Source of the DNA: a bacterium
GTDB lineage: Bacteria > Bacillota_A > Clostridia > Lachnospirales > Lachnospiraceae
DNA length: 22,598 bases
Direction of reading: 5' to 3'
NCBI GenBank assembly: GCA_004562915.1
Contig: SFQZ01000051.1
Coordinates: 1 to 22,598 of the forward strand
A program made the position numbers and the translations under genes. Of this stretch, positions 7,106 through 15,600 are shown one piece after another; the first letter of the stretch is position 1; each line of letters starts with the position of its first letter. Below the pieces are notes generated by a model. It saw only the letters and a list, made by a program, of their open reading frames with translations, ran no database searches and was not told the DNA's origin.

Positions 7106-7458
7106 AAGGTAAGCAGAACGATAAGCCGGGTTATGTCGTGAATGGTCATCTATCTAATCCTGCTGTCGCCAACAGGCTCAAGCGACCCACCTAAAAGCGT
7201 GACGGGCAGCCACTTTGCTTTTTTTCGGTCTTGCTTCGGATGGGGTTTACATGTGCCCTCGCTGTTACCATCGAGGCGGTAGTCTCTTACACTGCCCTTC
7301 CACCCTTACCAGCAAAATACTGGCGGTATATTTCTGTTGCACTGGCCTTGGAGTCACCTCCACCGGACGTTATCCGGCATCCTGCCCTATGAAGCCCGGA
7401 CTTTCCTCACCTGACACCTTTCGGCATATGTCAGCCGCGACCATTTATTCTACTTACG
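7106..7458 (-). ncRNA. rnpB: RNase P RNA (catalytic subunit)
   Basis: The RNA subunit of ribonuclease P, which trims the 5' leader of precursor tRNAs. On the minus strand the conserved core GAGGAAAGTCCGGGC occurs at 7408-7394. The distal conserved block follows as ACAGCAGGATTAGATAG and then ACATAACCCGGCTTATCG (7136-7119), which together form the universally conserved P4-region core. Ends are set by helix P1: GTAAGTAGAA (7457-7448) pairs with TTCTGCTTAC (7118-7109) with one G-U. The length of about 350 nt is normal. It has its own strong promoter (7465-7493), and a terminator follows. Open frames across it on the plus strand are spurious. Ends are accurate to a few bases. Confidence 0.95.
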
Positions 7459-7464
7459 TTGTTT

Positions 7465-7493
7465 ATTCTATCATAATCACTTCGTCCCGTCAA
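7465..7493 (-). promoter_or_regulatory. Sigma-A promoter of rnpB
   Basis: On the minus strand -35 TTGACG (7493-7488), a 17-bp spacer and -10 TAGAAT (7470-7465), with an RNA start predicted near 7458, right at helix P1. The -35 box begins 10 bases after the stop codon of the nucleoside kinase gene. Confidence 0.88.
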
Positions 7494-7503
7494 ATACGGA
7501 ATT

Positions 7504-9183
7504 TCATACTTCAAAACAGCTTCCGCCGACAAATTCCCTCAAAATCGAATTATTGGGGATATCTTCACTGGGAACTCCTACAAAATAATCCAGAAATTTC
7601 AGAAGCCTTTTTGCCTCATAATACTCCTCTTCTGACTTGTCAATCTGGAAGAGCAGCGGTTCTGCATATAATTTCAGAACTGACAGTTCGTAGAGAAGTG
7701 CAGAATTAAACATTACATCCGCCTCTTCCTGATATGGAAAAATATTTTCATCTTCGCCCCTTCTCACAGAAGCCCACATGGAAATGGTCTCCTTCGCGTT
7801 GATTCCGCGGGTACGGTTATCCCGTACCATTCGCCGGATCAGTCGTCCGTCTGTGGTGGGTATCCTGTTATGCTCATCGATATTTAACTGTGTAAGAGCG
7901 CTGATATAGATCTTGAACTTACTTTCCCTGGGCAGCGAATAACTCATTTTATCATTTAATCCATGAATTCCCTCAATAACCAGAATATCATTTGGCTTCA
8001 TCTTAAGGAAATCTCCTTTGTATTCCCTTTTTCCCACCCGGAAATTATATCTTGGAAGCTCCACCTGTTCTCCCCGGAGCAAAGCATTCATGTCACGATT
8101 AAATAATTCCACATCAATCGCTTCCAGACACTCAAAGTTATACTTTCCGTTTTCATCCACCGGAGTGTCTTCTCTGTTAACGAAATAATTATCCACCGCA
8201 ATAGGATGAGGTTTCAGACCATGTGCCGCAAGCTGCACAGACAGTCTGTGTGAAAATGTGGTCTTTCCTGAAGACGAAGGTCCTGCAATCATTACAAATT
8301 TTACATTCTTCCGCTGGCAAATCTGTTCTGCTATTCCCGCTATTTTTCCTTCCTGCAGTGCTTCGGAAATCAGTATCAATTCTTTAATATTTCCACGAGA
8401 AATTTTCTCATTTAATTCACCTACTACAGATACCTCCATCATTTTTCCCCATTTTTCCGATTCTTTCTGCACTTGAAAAATCTTGGGTGAAGGAACAAAA
8501 GGCGGCACAACTTCCGGTGCTTTCTGTTTCGGCATCTGCAAAACAAATCCTTCGTCATAAGGGTAGAGCTTGAAATATTTCAGATATCCGGTATGCCATA
8601 CCATATATCCATAAAAATAGTCCTCGAACTCTTCCAGGCTGTAGATATTGACTCTGGACACACGACGATATTTGAACAGTTTCTCTTTATCATACATCCC
8701 GTAGCGATGGAACAGTTCCACTGCAGAAGAGGTAGATATACTTCTTTTCATGACAGGTGCTTTCTTTGCCACCAGCTGATGCATATAAGTTTCCACTTTT
8801 TCCAGAAACTCTTCATCAATCGTCACATCACCGTCAATTGTGTAATAAAAACCGGAACTGACAGTAAACTGAAGAACCACCTTCCGTATATTCTCATGCC
8901 CTGCCACATGGTAGATTGCTTTTAATAGCAGCAGATTCATACTTCTTTTGTAAGTCTTGTGTCCGATGTCATCCGTAAAGGATATCATGGATACATGACA
9001 GTCATGGTGAATCCTTTTATGCAGTTCCCTCAGTTTTCTGTCTGCCATGACCAATACCACCGGATACTCTGACTGTTCCTCAAATTCTTTTACGATTTCT
9101 CCATAAGCAGTTCCTTCCGGATATTCCCTGTTCTGTCCGCAGATTGTCACCTTACACATTTTTGTCTCTTTCTTTGCGTCCAT
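7504..9183 (-). CDS. Uridine kinase-like nucleoside kinase with N-terminal ThrRS/TGS-like region
   Basis: A 559-aa cytoplasmic protein. The C-terminal half is a P-loop kinase of the uridine kinase/phosphoribulokinase type: Walker A GPSSSGKTT at about 301-309, a substrate segment IAVDNYFVNRED, LPRYNFRVG, and the Walker B-like ILVIEGIHGLND. The N-terminal half resembles the TGS and second additional domains of threonyl-tRNA synthetase (a short beta-rich start, then LHKRIHHDCHV and a conserved GHKTYKRS stretch). This fused form is common in Firmicutes and is annotated as nucleoside kinase; it probably phosphorylates uridine, cytidine or a related nucleoside. The frame opens at 9210, but GGAGG (9191-9195) lies seven bases before ATG 9183, so that start is used. 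It is last in the run from dgt and has no terminator before the rnpB promoter. Confidence 0.88.
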   Translation of the reverse strand: MDAKKETKMCKVTICGQNREYPEGTAYGEIVKEFEEQSEYPVVLVMADRKLRELHKRIHHDCHVSMISFTDDIGHKTYKRSMNLLLLKAIYHVAGHENIRKVVLQFTVSSGFYYTIDGDVTIDEEFLEKVETYMHQLVAKKAPVMKRSISTSSAVELFHRYGMYDKEKLFKYRRVSRVNIYSLEEFEDYFYGYMVWHTGYLKYFKLYPYDEGFVLQMPKQKAPEVVPPFVPSPKIFQVQKESEKWGKMMEVSVVGELNEKISRGNIKELILISEALQEGKIAGIAEQICQRKNVKFVMIAGPSSSGKTTFSHRLSVQLAAHGLKPHPIAVDNYFVNREDTPVDENGKYNFECLEAIDVELFNRDMNALLRGEQVELPRYNFRVGKREYKGDFLKMKPNDILVIEGIHGLNDKMSYSLPRESKFKIYISALTQLNIDEHNRIPTTDGRLIRRMVRDNRTRGINAKETISMWASVRRGEDENIFPYQEEADVMFNSALLYELSVLKLYAEPLLFQIDKSEEEYYEAKRLLKFLDYFVGVPSEDIPNNSILREFVGGSCFEV

Positions 9184-9206
9184 CGCTGCACCTCCTGCTG
9201 TCAAAA

Positions 9207-9983
9207 TCACATAATCTGATACGGATGTCGGACTGCTGCGGCACCAACCTCCATATCAGGAAACATTGTTTTAAGTTCCTGTTTCATATAGATTATAAAG
9301 CAATATTCGGTTCCATAATGTCCTGCGTCAATCACAGCCAGCCCCTGTGCCACCGAATCAATTCCCGAATGGTAATCAATATCTCCTGTCACAATCACAT
9401 CTGCCTTCTTCTCAAGTGCTGTTTTTATCATGCTTTTTCCGGAACCACTGCTTACTGCCACTCTCCGGATCGTCTGTTCCGGTTCCCCATAGACCCGTAC
9501 ATCCGGAATCTGAAAACCTTCTTTTACTTTTCCGGCAAATTCTCCAAGACTCATACGTTCTTTCAGTTCTCCGATGCGTCCAATTCCTTCTATGGGTTCT
9601 TGTGATGTCACTTCCAAAACTTCTGCATTTTGAAGACCCAGACATTCCTGATTCAGTGCAGCCATACCGGTGACATCAAAATTTGTGTGCATGGCGTAAT
9701 AACACAAATCCTTCTGAATCATCCTGATCAGCCGTCTTCCAATAAAATCTCCGGTATTGATTTTCTTGATCGGAGAAAACAACAGCGGATGATGGGTAAT
9801 CATCAGATCTGCCCCAAATTCCAGGGCCTGTTCCAGTGTCTCATCTGTCACATCCAGAGCCACAAATATTTTTTTGATATCTTTCTCTTCTCTTCCTGCC
9901 AACAGCCCCACATTATCCCAGTCCATTGCATAGGACGGGTTCCAACGTATGGCAAGTTTTTCCGCTATTTCTTTACATATCAT
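9207..9983 (-). CDS. Nif3-like dinuclear metal centre protein (DUF34 family)
   Basis: A 258-aa member of the conserved Nif3/YqfO family, which forms toroidal hexamers with a two-metal site. Biochemical role is still debated; some members are reported as GTP cyclohydrolase I type 2-like, others appear to be metal or cofactor insertases. Likely metal ligands are His64 and His65 in ITHHPLLFS, Asp103 in HTNFDV, and His222 and Glu226 in DAGHYGTEY. GSGKSMI at 180-186 is the usual serine/glycine loop. This is the short version, lacking the PII-like insert of about 370-aa homologues. It follows trmK with three bases between, a conserved pairing in Firmicutes, so co-translation is likely. The stop lies 23 bases before the kinase start. 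Confidence 0.93.
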   Translation of the reverse strand: MICKEIAEKLAIRWNPSYAMDWDNVGLLAGREEKDIKKIFVALDVTDETLEQALEFGADLMITHHPLLFSPIKKINTGDFIGRRLIRMIQKDLCYYAMHTNFDVTGMAALNQECLGLQNAEVLEVTSQEPIEGIGRIGELKERMSLGEFAGKVKEGFQIPDVRVYGEPEQTIRRVAVSSGSGKSMIKTALEKKADVIVTGDIDYHSGIDSVAQGLAVIDAGHYGTEYCFIIYMKQELKTMFPDMEVGAAAVRHPYQIM

Positions 9984-9986
9984 ATC

Positions 9987-10697
9987 TCATACCTCTATGC
10001 TATCATATGCCAGAGCTTCCTGAATCTGCCGGATTTCTTCCTGAATCTGTCGGATTCTGTTTTGTGTACGTTCTTCTTTTTTTCCATCCTGCGTCAGTTT
10101 TCTTTGGATCGTTTCACATACACTCCGCCTCTGTTCAAGATAATCTTTCAAAACAGGGTGTCCTGCTTCCAACAATAATTTCCCATATTGATAAAAAATT
10201 TCCCGATCATAATGCATTTCCCCAGCAACTGCTTTCATCACCGAATAATATTTTCCATCCTCACATACCATATCTTCCTGTATAATCCTATATCCAGCCT
10301 TTTCCAGATACCGGCGTACTTTATCAATCTCTGACTGAGGCTGCAGGATCAGTTCTTTTACAGACTTCAGTACCTGTTCCCCTTCACTCAGGATTTTTAC
10401 GGTCAACGCCCCGCCCATTCCGGCGATAAGGACAGAATCCGCCTCCCCGGAGTGCAAAGCAAGCACACCATCAGAGAGGCGGGTATGTATACAGGATTCT
10501 AAATGAAATTCCCGGATATGTTCTTTTGCGCGCTCCAGCGGACCTTCGTTGACATCCATTGCCAATGCGGACGGTATCTTTTCTTCCATCACCAGCGCGA
10601 TAGGAATATAACCATGATCCGTTCCCACATCCGCAAGCCGGCTGCCCGGTGTCACAAAAGATGCATTCATCCGGAGACGCTTGGAAAGATGAATCAA
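9987..10697 (-). CDS. trmK: tRNA (adenine(22)-N1)-methyltransferase TrmK
   Basis: An SAM-dependent methyltransferase that makes m1A at position 22 of bacterial tRNAs, 236 aa. The Rossmann motif I reads LADVGTDHGYIP (21-32), followed by an AMDVNEGPL motif II, AGMGG at 92-96 and LQPQ at 118-121. The C-terminal third (about 175-236) is charged and helical, forming the coiled coil known for this family. The start is a TTG at 10697-10695, overlapping the TGA stop of rpoD by two bases; AAAGGA nine bases upstream, inside rpoD, supports it. The next in-frame ATG would cut into the conserved N-terminus. The position rpoD-trmK-nif3 is typical for Firmicutes and supports the call. Confidence 0.94.
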   Translation of the reverse strand: MIHLSKRLRMNASFVTPGSRLADVGTDHGYIPIALVMEEKIPSALAMDVNEGPLERAKEHIREFHLESCIHTRLSDGVLALHSGEADSVLIAGMGGALTVKILSEGEQVLKSVKELILQPQSEIDKVRRYLEKAGYRIIQEDMVCEDGKYYSVMKAVAGEMHYDREIFYQYGKLLLEAGHPVLKDYLEQRRSVCETIQRKLTQDGKKEERTQNRIRQIQEEIRQIQEALAYDSIEV

Positions 10698-11803
10698 TCC
10701 AGATAATCCTTTAGCTTGCGGCTGCGGCTGGGGTGGCGCAGTTTGCGGAGAGCTTTTGCTTCAATCTGACGGATACGCTCTCTCGTAACATTAAATTCTT
10801 TTCCTACTTCTTCCAGAGTTCTGGCTCTGCCGTCATCCAGTCCGAATCTGAGACGAAGTACTTTCTGTTCTCTCTCTGTCAATGTACTCAGTACTTCTCC
10901 AAGCTGTTCTTTCAGCAATGTAAATGCGGCGGCATCTGCAGGTACAGGAACATTATCATCCTGAATAAAATCGCCAAGATGACTGTCCTCTTCTTCACCG
11001 ATCGGGGTTTCCAGAGATACCGGTTCCTGAGAAATTTTAAGGATTTCACGAACACGTTCCACCGGCATATTCATTTCTTCCGCAATCTCTTCCGGCGTTG
11101 GTTCACGACCAAGCTCCTGGAGCAGCTGACGGGACACACGGATCAGTTTGTTGATGGTCTCCACCATATGCACCGGAATACGGATCGTCCTTGCCTGATC
11201 CGCAATTGCTCTTGTGATTGCCTGACGAATCCACCAGGTAGCATACGTACTGAACTTATAACCTTTTGTGTAATCGAATTTTTCAACAGCCTTAATAAGA
11301 CCCAGATTTCCTTCCTGGATCAGATCAAGAAACAGCATTCCACGGCCCACATAACGCTTTGCAATGCTGACTACCAGACGCAGGTTAGCTTCTGCCAGTC
11401 GTTTTTTTGCAGACTCATCCCCGGATTCCATTCTTTTTGCCAGTTCGATTTCTTCCTCTGCACTTAACAGAGGCACTTTTCCGATTTCTTTCAGATACAT
11501 ACGTACAGGATCCTCGATACTGACTCCTTCCGGAACGGACAGGTCAATATTTTCCATATCCACCTCTTCCTCTTCCAACGGAATATCGTCATTATCTAAC
11601 AGCGCATCCTCTTCCGTGATCCGGAGAACATCGATTCCGTTGCTCTCCAGATACTCAAAGATCATATCCATCTGGTCGGTTGTCAATGTGATTCCCTGAA
11701 AGAAATCATTGATCTCCTGGTACTCCAGAACATTTTTTTTCTTCTTTCCCATTTCCAGAAGTGCTTTCAGTTTTTCCGCAAACTGAGCTTTATCCATTTC
11801 CAT
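10694..11803 (-). CDS. rpoD: Primary sigma factor RpoD/SigA (sigma-70)
   Basis: The housekeeping RNA polymerase sigma factor, 369 aa, the short Firmicute SigA form without the long 1.1-1.2 insertion of proteobacterial RpoD. Region 1.1 covers about 1-75. An acidic linker rich in Glu/Asp follows, then region 1.2 at about 97-130 (DPVRMYLKEIG). Region 2, including RLVVSIAKRYVGRG and GYKFSTYATWWIRQAI (181-196), makes the core contact and recognises the -10 box. Region 3 includes REPTPEEIAEEM. Region 4.2 is the -35-binding helix-turn-helix (LEEVGKEFNVTRERIRQIE, about 330-348). It starts 39 bases after dnaG with no terminator between, so it is probably transcribed with dnaG from the sigma-H-like promoter region at 13671-13703 and from other promoters not resolved here. 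Confidence 0.97.
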   Translation of the reverse strand: MEMDKAQFAEKLKALLEMGKKKKNVLEYQEINDFFQGITLTTDQMDMIFEYLESNGIDVLRITEEDALLDNDDIPLEEEEVDMENIDLSVPEGVSIEDPVRMYLKEIGKVPLLSAEEEIELAKRMESGDESAKKRLAEANLRLVVSIAKRYVGRGMLFLDLIQEGNLGLIKAVEKFDYTKGYKFSTYATWWIRQAITRAIADQARTIRIPVHMVETINKLIRVSRQLLQELGREPTPEEIAEEMNMPVERVREILKISQEPVSLETPIGEEEDSHLGDFIQDDNVPVPADAAAFTLLKEQLGEVLSTLTEREQKVLRLRFGLDDGRARTLEEVGKEFNVTRERIRQIEAKALRKLRHPSRSRKLKDYLD

Positions 11804-11842
11804 TTGTTTTCCATCCTTCCATAGATTGTTTATATTTTATCC

Positions 11843-13627
11843 TTAATTAAAAGAAATATGCAAATGCAGCTTACCCGCTTTCAGATCCTCCAATTCTTTC
11901 TTGGACTGCATCAGATTCATCAGTCCCTGCATATCAGTAGGATCCAGCCGGGCGGTACGATGTGCTATGCTGTCTTCCTTCAATCTGCATATAACATCCA
12001 GAAGTGCCTTCTTTCGTTCTTCATCTGTCTCCAGAGGAATCTGTGCATTAAACACAGCAGCCACTTCTTTTTGTTCTTCACTGTCAGTGAATCTGTTTAA
12101 AAGCCTTGCGGGATTCAATTCACCTGCAGCATACTGTTCATAAAGCATTTCTGCCACCGTATGATACAGCGGATTCGTAAAGTCTTCAGGGCTGATGTAT
12201 CTGGCTACTTCCCCGAAAATCTCCGGATACGAAGTCATCCAGGTGAGCATCAACTTCTGTGACATGGTATAACCATCCTGCTTTTCATGGGAACGATTCA
12301 ATCCGGATTTGGGTTTGATCGGTTCCTGGATGCCCGCACCTCTCATTGCCATCCGGTTTACCATCTTTCGCAGATCCTCCGGCGGAATATGATAAGCATC
12401 TGCCACTGCCTGAATGTAATTGTTTCTCTCAATTTCATCCTCAAAACGCAAAAGCTTCTGGGCCGTTTCCTTAAAAAAATCCGTTTTTCCCTGAGGATCC
12501 TCCATCTCATACTGCTGTTCCATCGCATGCAGTTCAAACAGGAAACTGTTCATTCCATGATCCAGCCTCTCCTGAAATGCTTCTTTTCCCATATTTTTGA
12601 TAAATTCATCCGGGTCTTTATAAGGCTTCAGGTTGATCACCTTGGTTGAAAGTCCGGCTGTCTTTAGCATGGGGATAGCTCGAAGGGCTGCCTTCACTCC
12701 CGCTTCATCACTGTCATAGATGATCAGGACTTCATCTGTATAACGTTTTAAAAGACTGGCCTGCTGTGAAGTGAGAGCTGTTCCCAGAGAAGCAACTGCA
12801 TTGTTAAAACCTGCCTGATGCATGGAAATCACATCCATATATCCCTCACAGATGATCAGATTCTTCTTTCTGGAGCTTCTTGCCATATTCAGTCCATACA
12901 GATTACGGCTTTTATCAAAAATCTTTGTTTCCGGTGAGTTCAGGTATTTGGGCTTTACATCTCCCATGACCCTTCCTCCGAATCCGATCACACGATGATT
13001 CACATCCATGATGGGAAAAATCACCCGGTTCCAGAATTTGTCATACATTCCTTTCCGTTCATCCACATTAAAAAGACCGGATTGCCGCAAAATCTCATCG
13101 GAATAATTCTTGCTTTTCAGATAACGATATAGATCATTGCTGAACTTGCCCGAATAACCGAGACCAAACTTGTTGATTGTCTCATCGCTCAGCTCTCTGC
13201 CTTTCAGATAATCCATACCCTGTCGGCCGTTCTCTCGACGAAGCTGATAATAATAATATTTGGCAGCCTCCTTATTTACTTCCAGAAGTGTGGCTTTCAG
13301 ATCCGCCTGTGCTTTTGCCTCTTTCGAATACTCGATCTGCGGCAGCTCCACGCCCGCCCGGTCGGCAAGCATACGGAGTGCTTCCACAAAAGTTAAATTT
13401 TCATACTCCATCAAAAATGTAAAAACATTTCCTCCCGCTCCGCATCCGAAGCAATAATACATCTGTTTGGAAGGGCTTACTGAAAAAGAAGGTGATTTTT
13501 CATTGTGAAACGGACATAATCCGAAATAAGAACTGCCCTTTCTCTGCAGTTTCACATATCCGGATATTACATCTACAATATCATTTCTCATCCGTATCTC
13601 TTCAATCAGATCTTCCGAATATCTCAT
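11843..13627 (-). CDS. dnaG: DNA primase DnaG
   Basis: The replication primase that lays RNA primers, 594 aa. A CHC2 zinc-binding domain is at the N-terminus, with ligands Cys38, His41 (CPFHNE), Cys59 and Cys62 (CFGCGAGG). Next come the catalytic core and TOPRIM motifs, seen as ICEGYMDVI with the following ASLGTALT and then IIYDSDEAG. The C-terminal region (about 420-594) is the helicase-binding part. The frame opens at a GTG (13651), but GGAGG lies just ahead of ATG 13627 and the MRYSEDLIEEI beginning matches other Firmicute primases, so ATG 13627 is chosen. It sits between dgt and rpoD, the usual macromolecular-synthesis order. Confidence 0.97.
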   Translation of the reverse strand: MRYSEDLIEEIRMRNDIVDVISGYVKLQRKGSSYFGLCPFHNEKSPSFSVSPSKQMYYCFGCGAGGNVFTFLMEYENLTFVEALRMLADRAGVELPQIEYSKEAKAQADLKATLLEVNKEAAKYYYYQLRRENGRQGMDYLKGRELSDETINKFGLGYSGKFSNDLYRYLKSKNYSDEILRQSGLFNVDERKGMYDKFWNRVIFPIMDVNHRVIGFGGRVMGDVKPKYLNSPETKIFDKSRNLYGLNMARSSRKKNLIICEGYMDVISMHQAGFNNAVASLGTALTSQQASLLKRYTDEVLIIYDSDEAGVKAALRAIPMLKTAGLSTKVINLKPYKDPDEFIKNMGKEAFQERLDHGMNSFLFELHAMEQQYEMEDPQGKTDFFKETAQKLLRFEDEIERNNYIQAVADAYHIPPEDLRKMVNRMAMRGAGIQEPIKPKSGLNRSHEKQDGYTMSQKLMLTWMTSYPEIFGEVARYISPEDFTNPLYHTVAEMLYEQYAAGELNPARLLNRFTDSEEQKEVAAVFNAQIPLETDEERKKALLDVICRLKEDSIAHRTARLDPTDMQGLMNLMQSKKELEDLKAGKLHLHISFN

Positions 13628-13670
13628 GTTTCCTCCACAGTTTTCTATCACACGATTTAAACGTCACATA

Positions 13671-13703
13671 GATTATATTCCCCACAAAATTCTGATTTCC
13701 TTT
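13671..13703 (-). promoter_or_regulatory. Sigma-H-like promoter of dnaG-rpoD
   Basis: On the minus strand AAAGGAAAT (13703-13695) matches the B. subtilis sigma-H -35 consensus RnAGGAwww. After 11 bases GGGGAATAT (13683-13675) matches the -10 consensus RnnGAATww. A TATAAT (13677-13672) overlaps and could be a sigma-A -10, although no good sigma-A -35 lies 17 bases upstream. In B. subtilis the sigA operon is known to have a sigma-H promoter. Confidence 0.55.
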
Positions 13704-13750
13704 TTTTATTTCGATTTTTTTCGTAACTGTTTATGTACATTAATTTTTAA

Positions 13751-14758
13751 TCAGTATACTGCCCATCCGGACGGTACAAATATTTCCTTAAATTTTGCCA
13801 TGGAATATTGATCTGTCATTCCCGATATGTAGTCACAGACTACCCGTTCCAATGGCTCTCCCCGACGGATCAGCTGTCTGTACTCGTTCGACATGGTATC
13901 CGGATTCTTGCTGTAATACATATACATTTCTTTTAGCATTCTTTTCGCTTTTTCTTCTTCTTTTTTTGCTGCCGGATTACGGTACACACTGGTAAACATA
14001 AGTTTTCGGAGCATTTTCATGGCATCTTCTACATCCGATGACATCTGCACTTTGTCTTTTCCGTAACTGGTCGTAATAATATCATGAATCAATGTATTCA
14101 AACGTTCTTTACAGGAGTCACCCAGCACTACACGTATAGTGATAGGGACATCATCTTCACTCAATATTCCCGCTCTTTCCGCATCGTCCATATCGTGATG
14201 GATATACGAGATTTTATCACACAAACGAACAACCTGGCCTTCCAGCGTATGGGGTGTACCGGATGTCCTGTGATTCTTAATTCCATCTCTCACTTCCCAG
14301 GACAGATTCAGTCCTTCTCCGTTTTTTTCCAGAAGTTCCACCACACGGATGCTCTGCTTATAATGGGCAAAGCCACTGGGGCATATTTCATCAAGGGCTG
14401 CTTCCCCTGCATGTCCAAAAGGCGTATGCCCCAAATCATGTCCCAGAGCAATTGCTTCCACCAGATCTTCATTCAATTCCAATGCTTTCGCAATGGTTCT
14501 TGCCGTCTGGGATACTTCCAGCGTATGGGTCAGCCGTGTCCGGTAATGATCCCCCTGCGCCGCCAAAAACACCTGGGTCTTATCTTTCAGTCTCCGAAAC
14601 GCCTTCGAATGAATGATTCTGTCTCTGTCCCTTTGATAAACCGTCCGAATATCACACTCTGGTTCCGGTGTTTTTCTGCCTTTGGATTCCCGGCTGTGTG
14701 ACGCATAGGGACTCAAATTCCGGTACTCTTTTTCTTCTGCACTTTCTCTGATATTCAA
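13751..14758 (-). CDS. dgt: dGTPase-like HD-domain deoxynucleotide triphosphohydrolase
   Basis: An HD-superfamily dNTP triphosphohydrolase (dNTP to nucleoside plus triphosphate), 335 aa, of the short Firmicute dGTPase-like type. Metal-binding residues are His78 in TRLTHTLEV, His107-Asp108 in LGHDLGHTP and Asp181 in RLCDKISYI. The N-terminal DIRTVYQRDRDRIIHSKAFRRL segment is the conserved helix before the HD core. The start is unusual. GGGAGG is followed immediately by a GTG (14767) that overlaps it, and the ATG in TATGTT is out of frame. A TTG at 14758, eight bases after GGGAGG, gives the N-terminus L/M-NIRES seen in relatives, so TTG is chosen. It lies ahead of dnaG, 123 bp away, with no clear terminator between; it may act in dNTP-pool control tied to replication. 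Confidence 0.9.
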   Translation of the reverse strand: MNIRESAEEKEYRNLSPYASHSRESKGRKTPEPECDIRTVYQRDRDRIIHSKAFRRLKDKTQVFLAAQGDHYRTRLTHTLEVSQTARTIAKALELNEDLVEAIALGHDLGHTPFGHAGEAALDEICPSGFAHYKQSIRVVELLEKNGEGLNLSWEVRDGIKNHRTSGTPHTLEGQVVRLCDKISYIHHDMDDAERAGILSEDDVPITIRVVLGDSCKERLNTLIHDIITTSYGKDKVQMSSDVEDAMKMLRKLMFTSVYRNPAAKKEEEKAKRMLKEMYMYYSKNPDTMSNEYRQLIRRGEPLERVVCDYISGMTDQYSMAKFKEIFVPSGWAVY

Positions 14759-14808
14759 AACATACACCTCCCTGCTTCTTGCTCATTTACACGTAACTAT
14801 TATCTTTT

Positions 14809-14843
14809 ATTATATTATTGCGTACATTTTCCTGATTTCCTTT
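14809..14843 (-). promoter_or_regulatory. Sigma-H-like promoter of dgt
   Basis: On the minus strand AAAGGAAAT (14843-14835) is followed after 11 bases by ACGCAATAA, one mismatch from the sigma-H -10 consensus RnnGAATww. A TATAAT (14814-14809) follows. The block AAAGGAAATCAG is identical to the one before dnaG, which argues for a shared regulator or sigma factor. Confidence 0.45.
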
Positions 14844-15036
14844 ATAAAATGAAAAGTTTTCGTATATATTCATGCAGTCCAGAATCTTTACAATTTTTCA
14901 ATTTCAGAAGACAACGGAACTGAAAAGTGGTATTATTGCAGGCAGAGCAGAACTTACGAAAGAACAAACAGCTTTCTCTATTTAATTTTATGTAGCTTTA
15001 TTTGGGATTAAAAAGGAGGGATTTCTTATTTTTGTA

Positions 15037-15600
15037 TTGACTGTTTACGTCATCGTATCTCTATGTGTCCTGTTCTTTTTGAGTCTCATGGGTCTCTTTT
15101 CCATGGATGATGAAAAAATACTTGAAGATGGCTCTATACAGGTAATTACAGCCAGTTTTCCAGATCCCGATCCTTCGTATCGGTGCATGCCTGTATTGTT
15201 TTTTGCAAGAAAACCGATTCCAGGCACATGGAAGGATTCCGGGGACACTTCCGGGACATCAACAGAAGCTTATTATGCTCAAAACAACCAAGATACGACC
15301 TCCGATTCCTCTGCAGTTGACGCAAGAGCACCGGAAAAAGCTGCCCTTACGTATGACCGCATTTCCCAAAACGGAAAATGTCATCTGTTCGTTTATTACG
15401 AAGAACATTATGATTCAACCGGCAATCAACTGGGCAATACCAGCATACTGAATTTCTATGCAGCCAATCTGGAGACAGGAGAAGTAACTGCTGCAGATAA
15501 AACTTCATGGGCTGATTCCGCATGCGAGGCTTACCATGAAGCGACTGGGGACTATTATCCCTCAATATTGATATCTATAGTAAATAATGCTGAATCATAA
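15037..15600 (+). CDS. Small membrane-anchored protein of unknown function
   Basis: I do not recognise this protein. It is 187 aa from TTG 15037. A single hydrophobic helix at about 3-22 (VYVIVSLCVLFFLSLMG) is not followed by a lipobox, so it looks like a signal anchor with the rest outside the membrane. A Ser/Thr/Asp-rich linker (about 64-93) leads to a compact C-terminal part with YYEEHYDSTGN and NFYAANLETGEVTAADK, which looks like a beta-rich folded domain. The start is a problem: AAGGAGGG at 15013-15020 is an excellent ribosome binding site, but TTG 15037 is 17 bases from its core, while an in-frame ATT at 15028 sits at the ideal distance. It stands alone between divergent dgt and convergent purD. 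Codon use looks normal; real gene likely, function unknown. Confidence 0.65.
   Translation: MTVYVIVSLCVLFFLSLMGLFSMDDEKILEDGSIQVITASFPDPDPSYRCMPVLFFARKPIPGTWKDSGDTSGTSTEAYYAQNNQDTTSDSSAVDARAPEKAALTYDRISQNGKCHLFVYYEEHYDSTGNQLGNTSILNFYAANLETGEVTAADKTSWADSACEAYHEATGDYYPSILISIVNNAES

Noticed and set aside
7215..7709. 164-aa plus-strand frame across the rnpB region
   Set aside because: It is antisense to RNase P RNA and to the end of the kinase gene, and has no ribosome binding site.
14872..14985. 37-aa plus-strand open frame upstream of the orphan membrane protein
   Set aside because: The translation is partly protein-like, but there is no ribosome binding site and the ATG overlaps the dgt upstream region; too weak to call.
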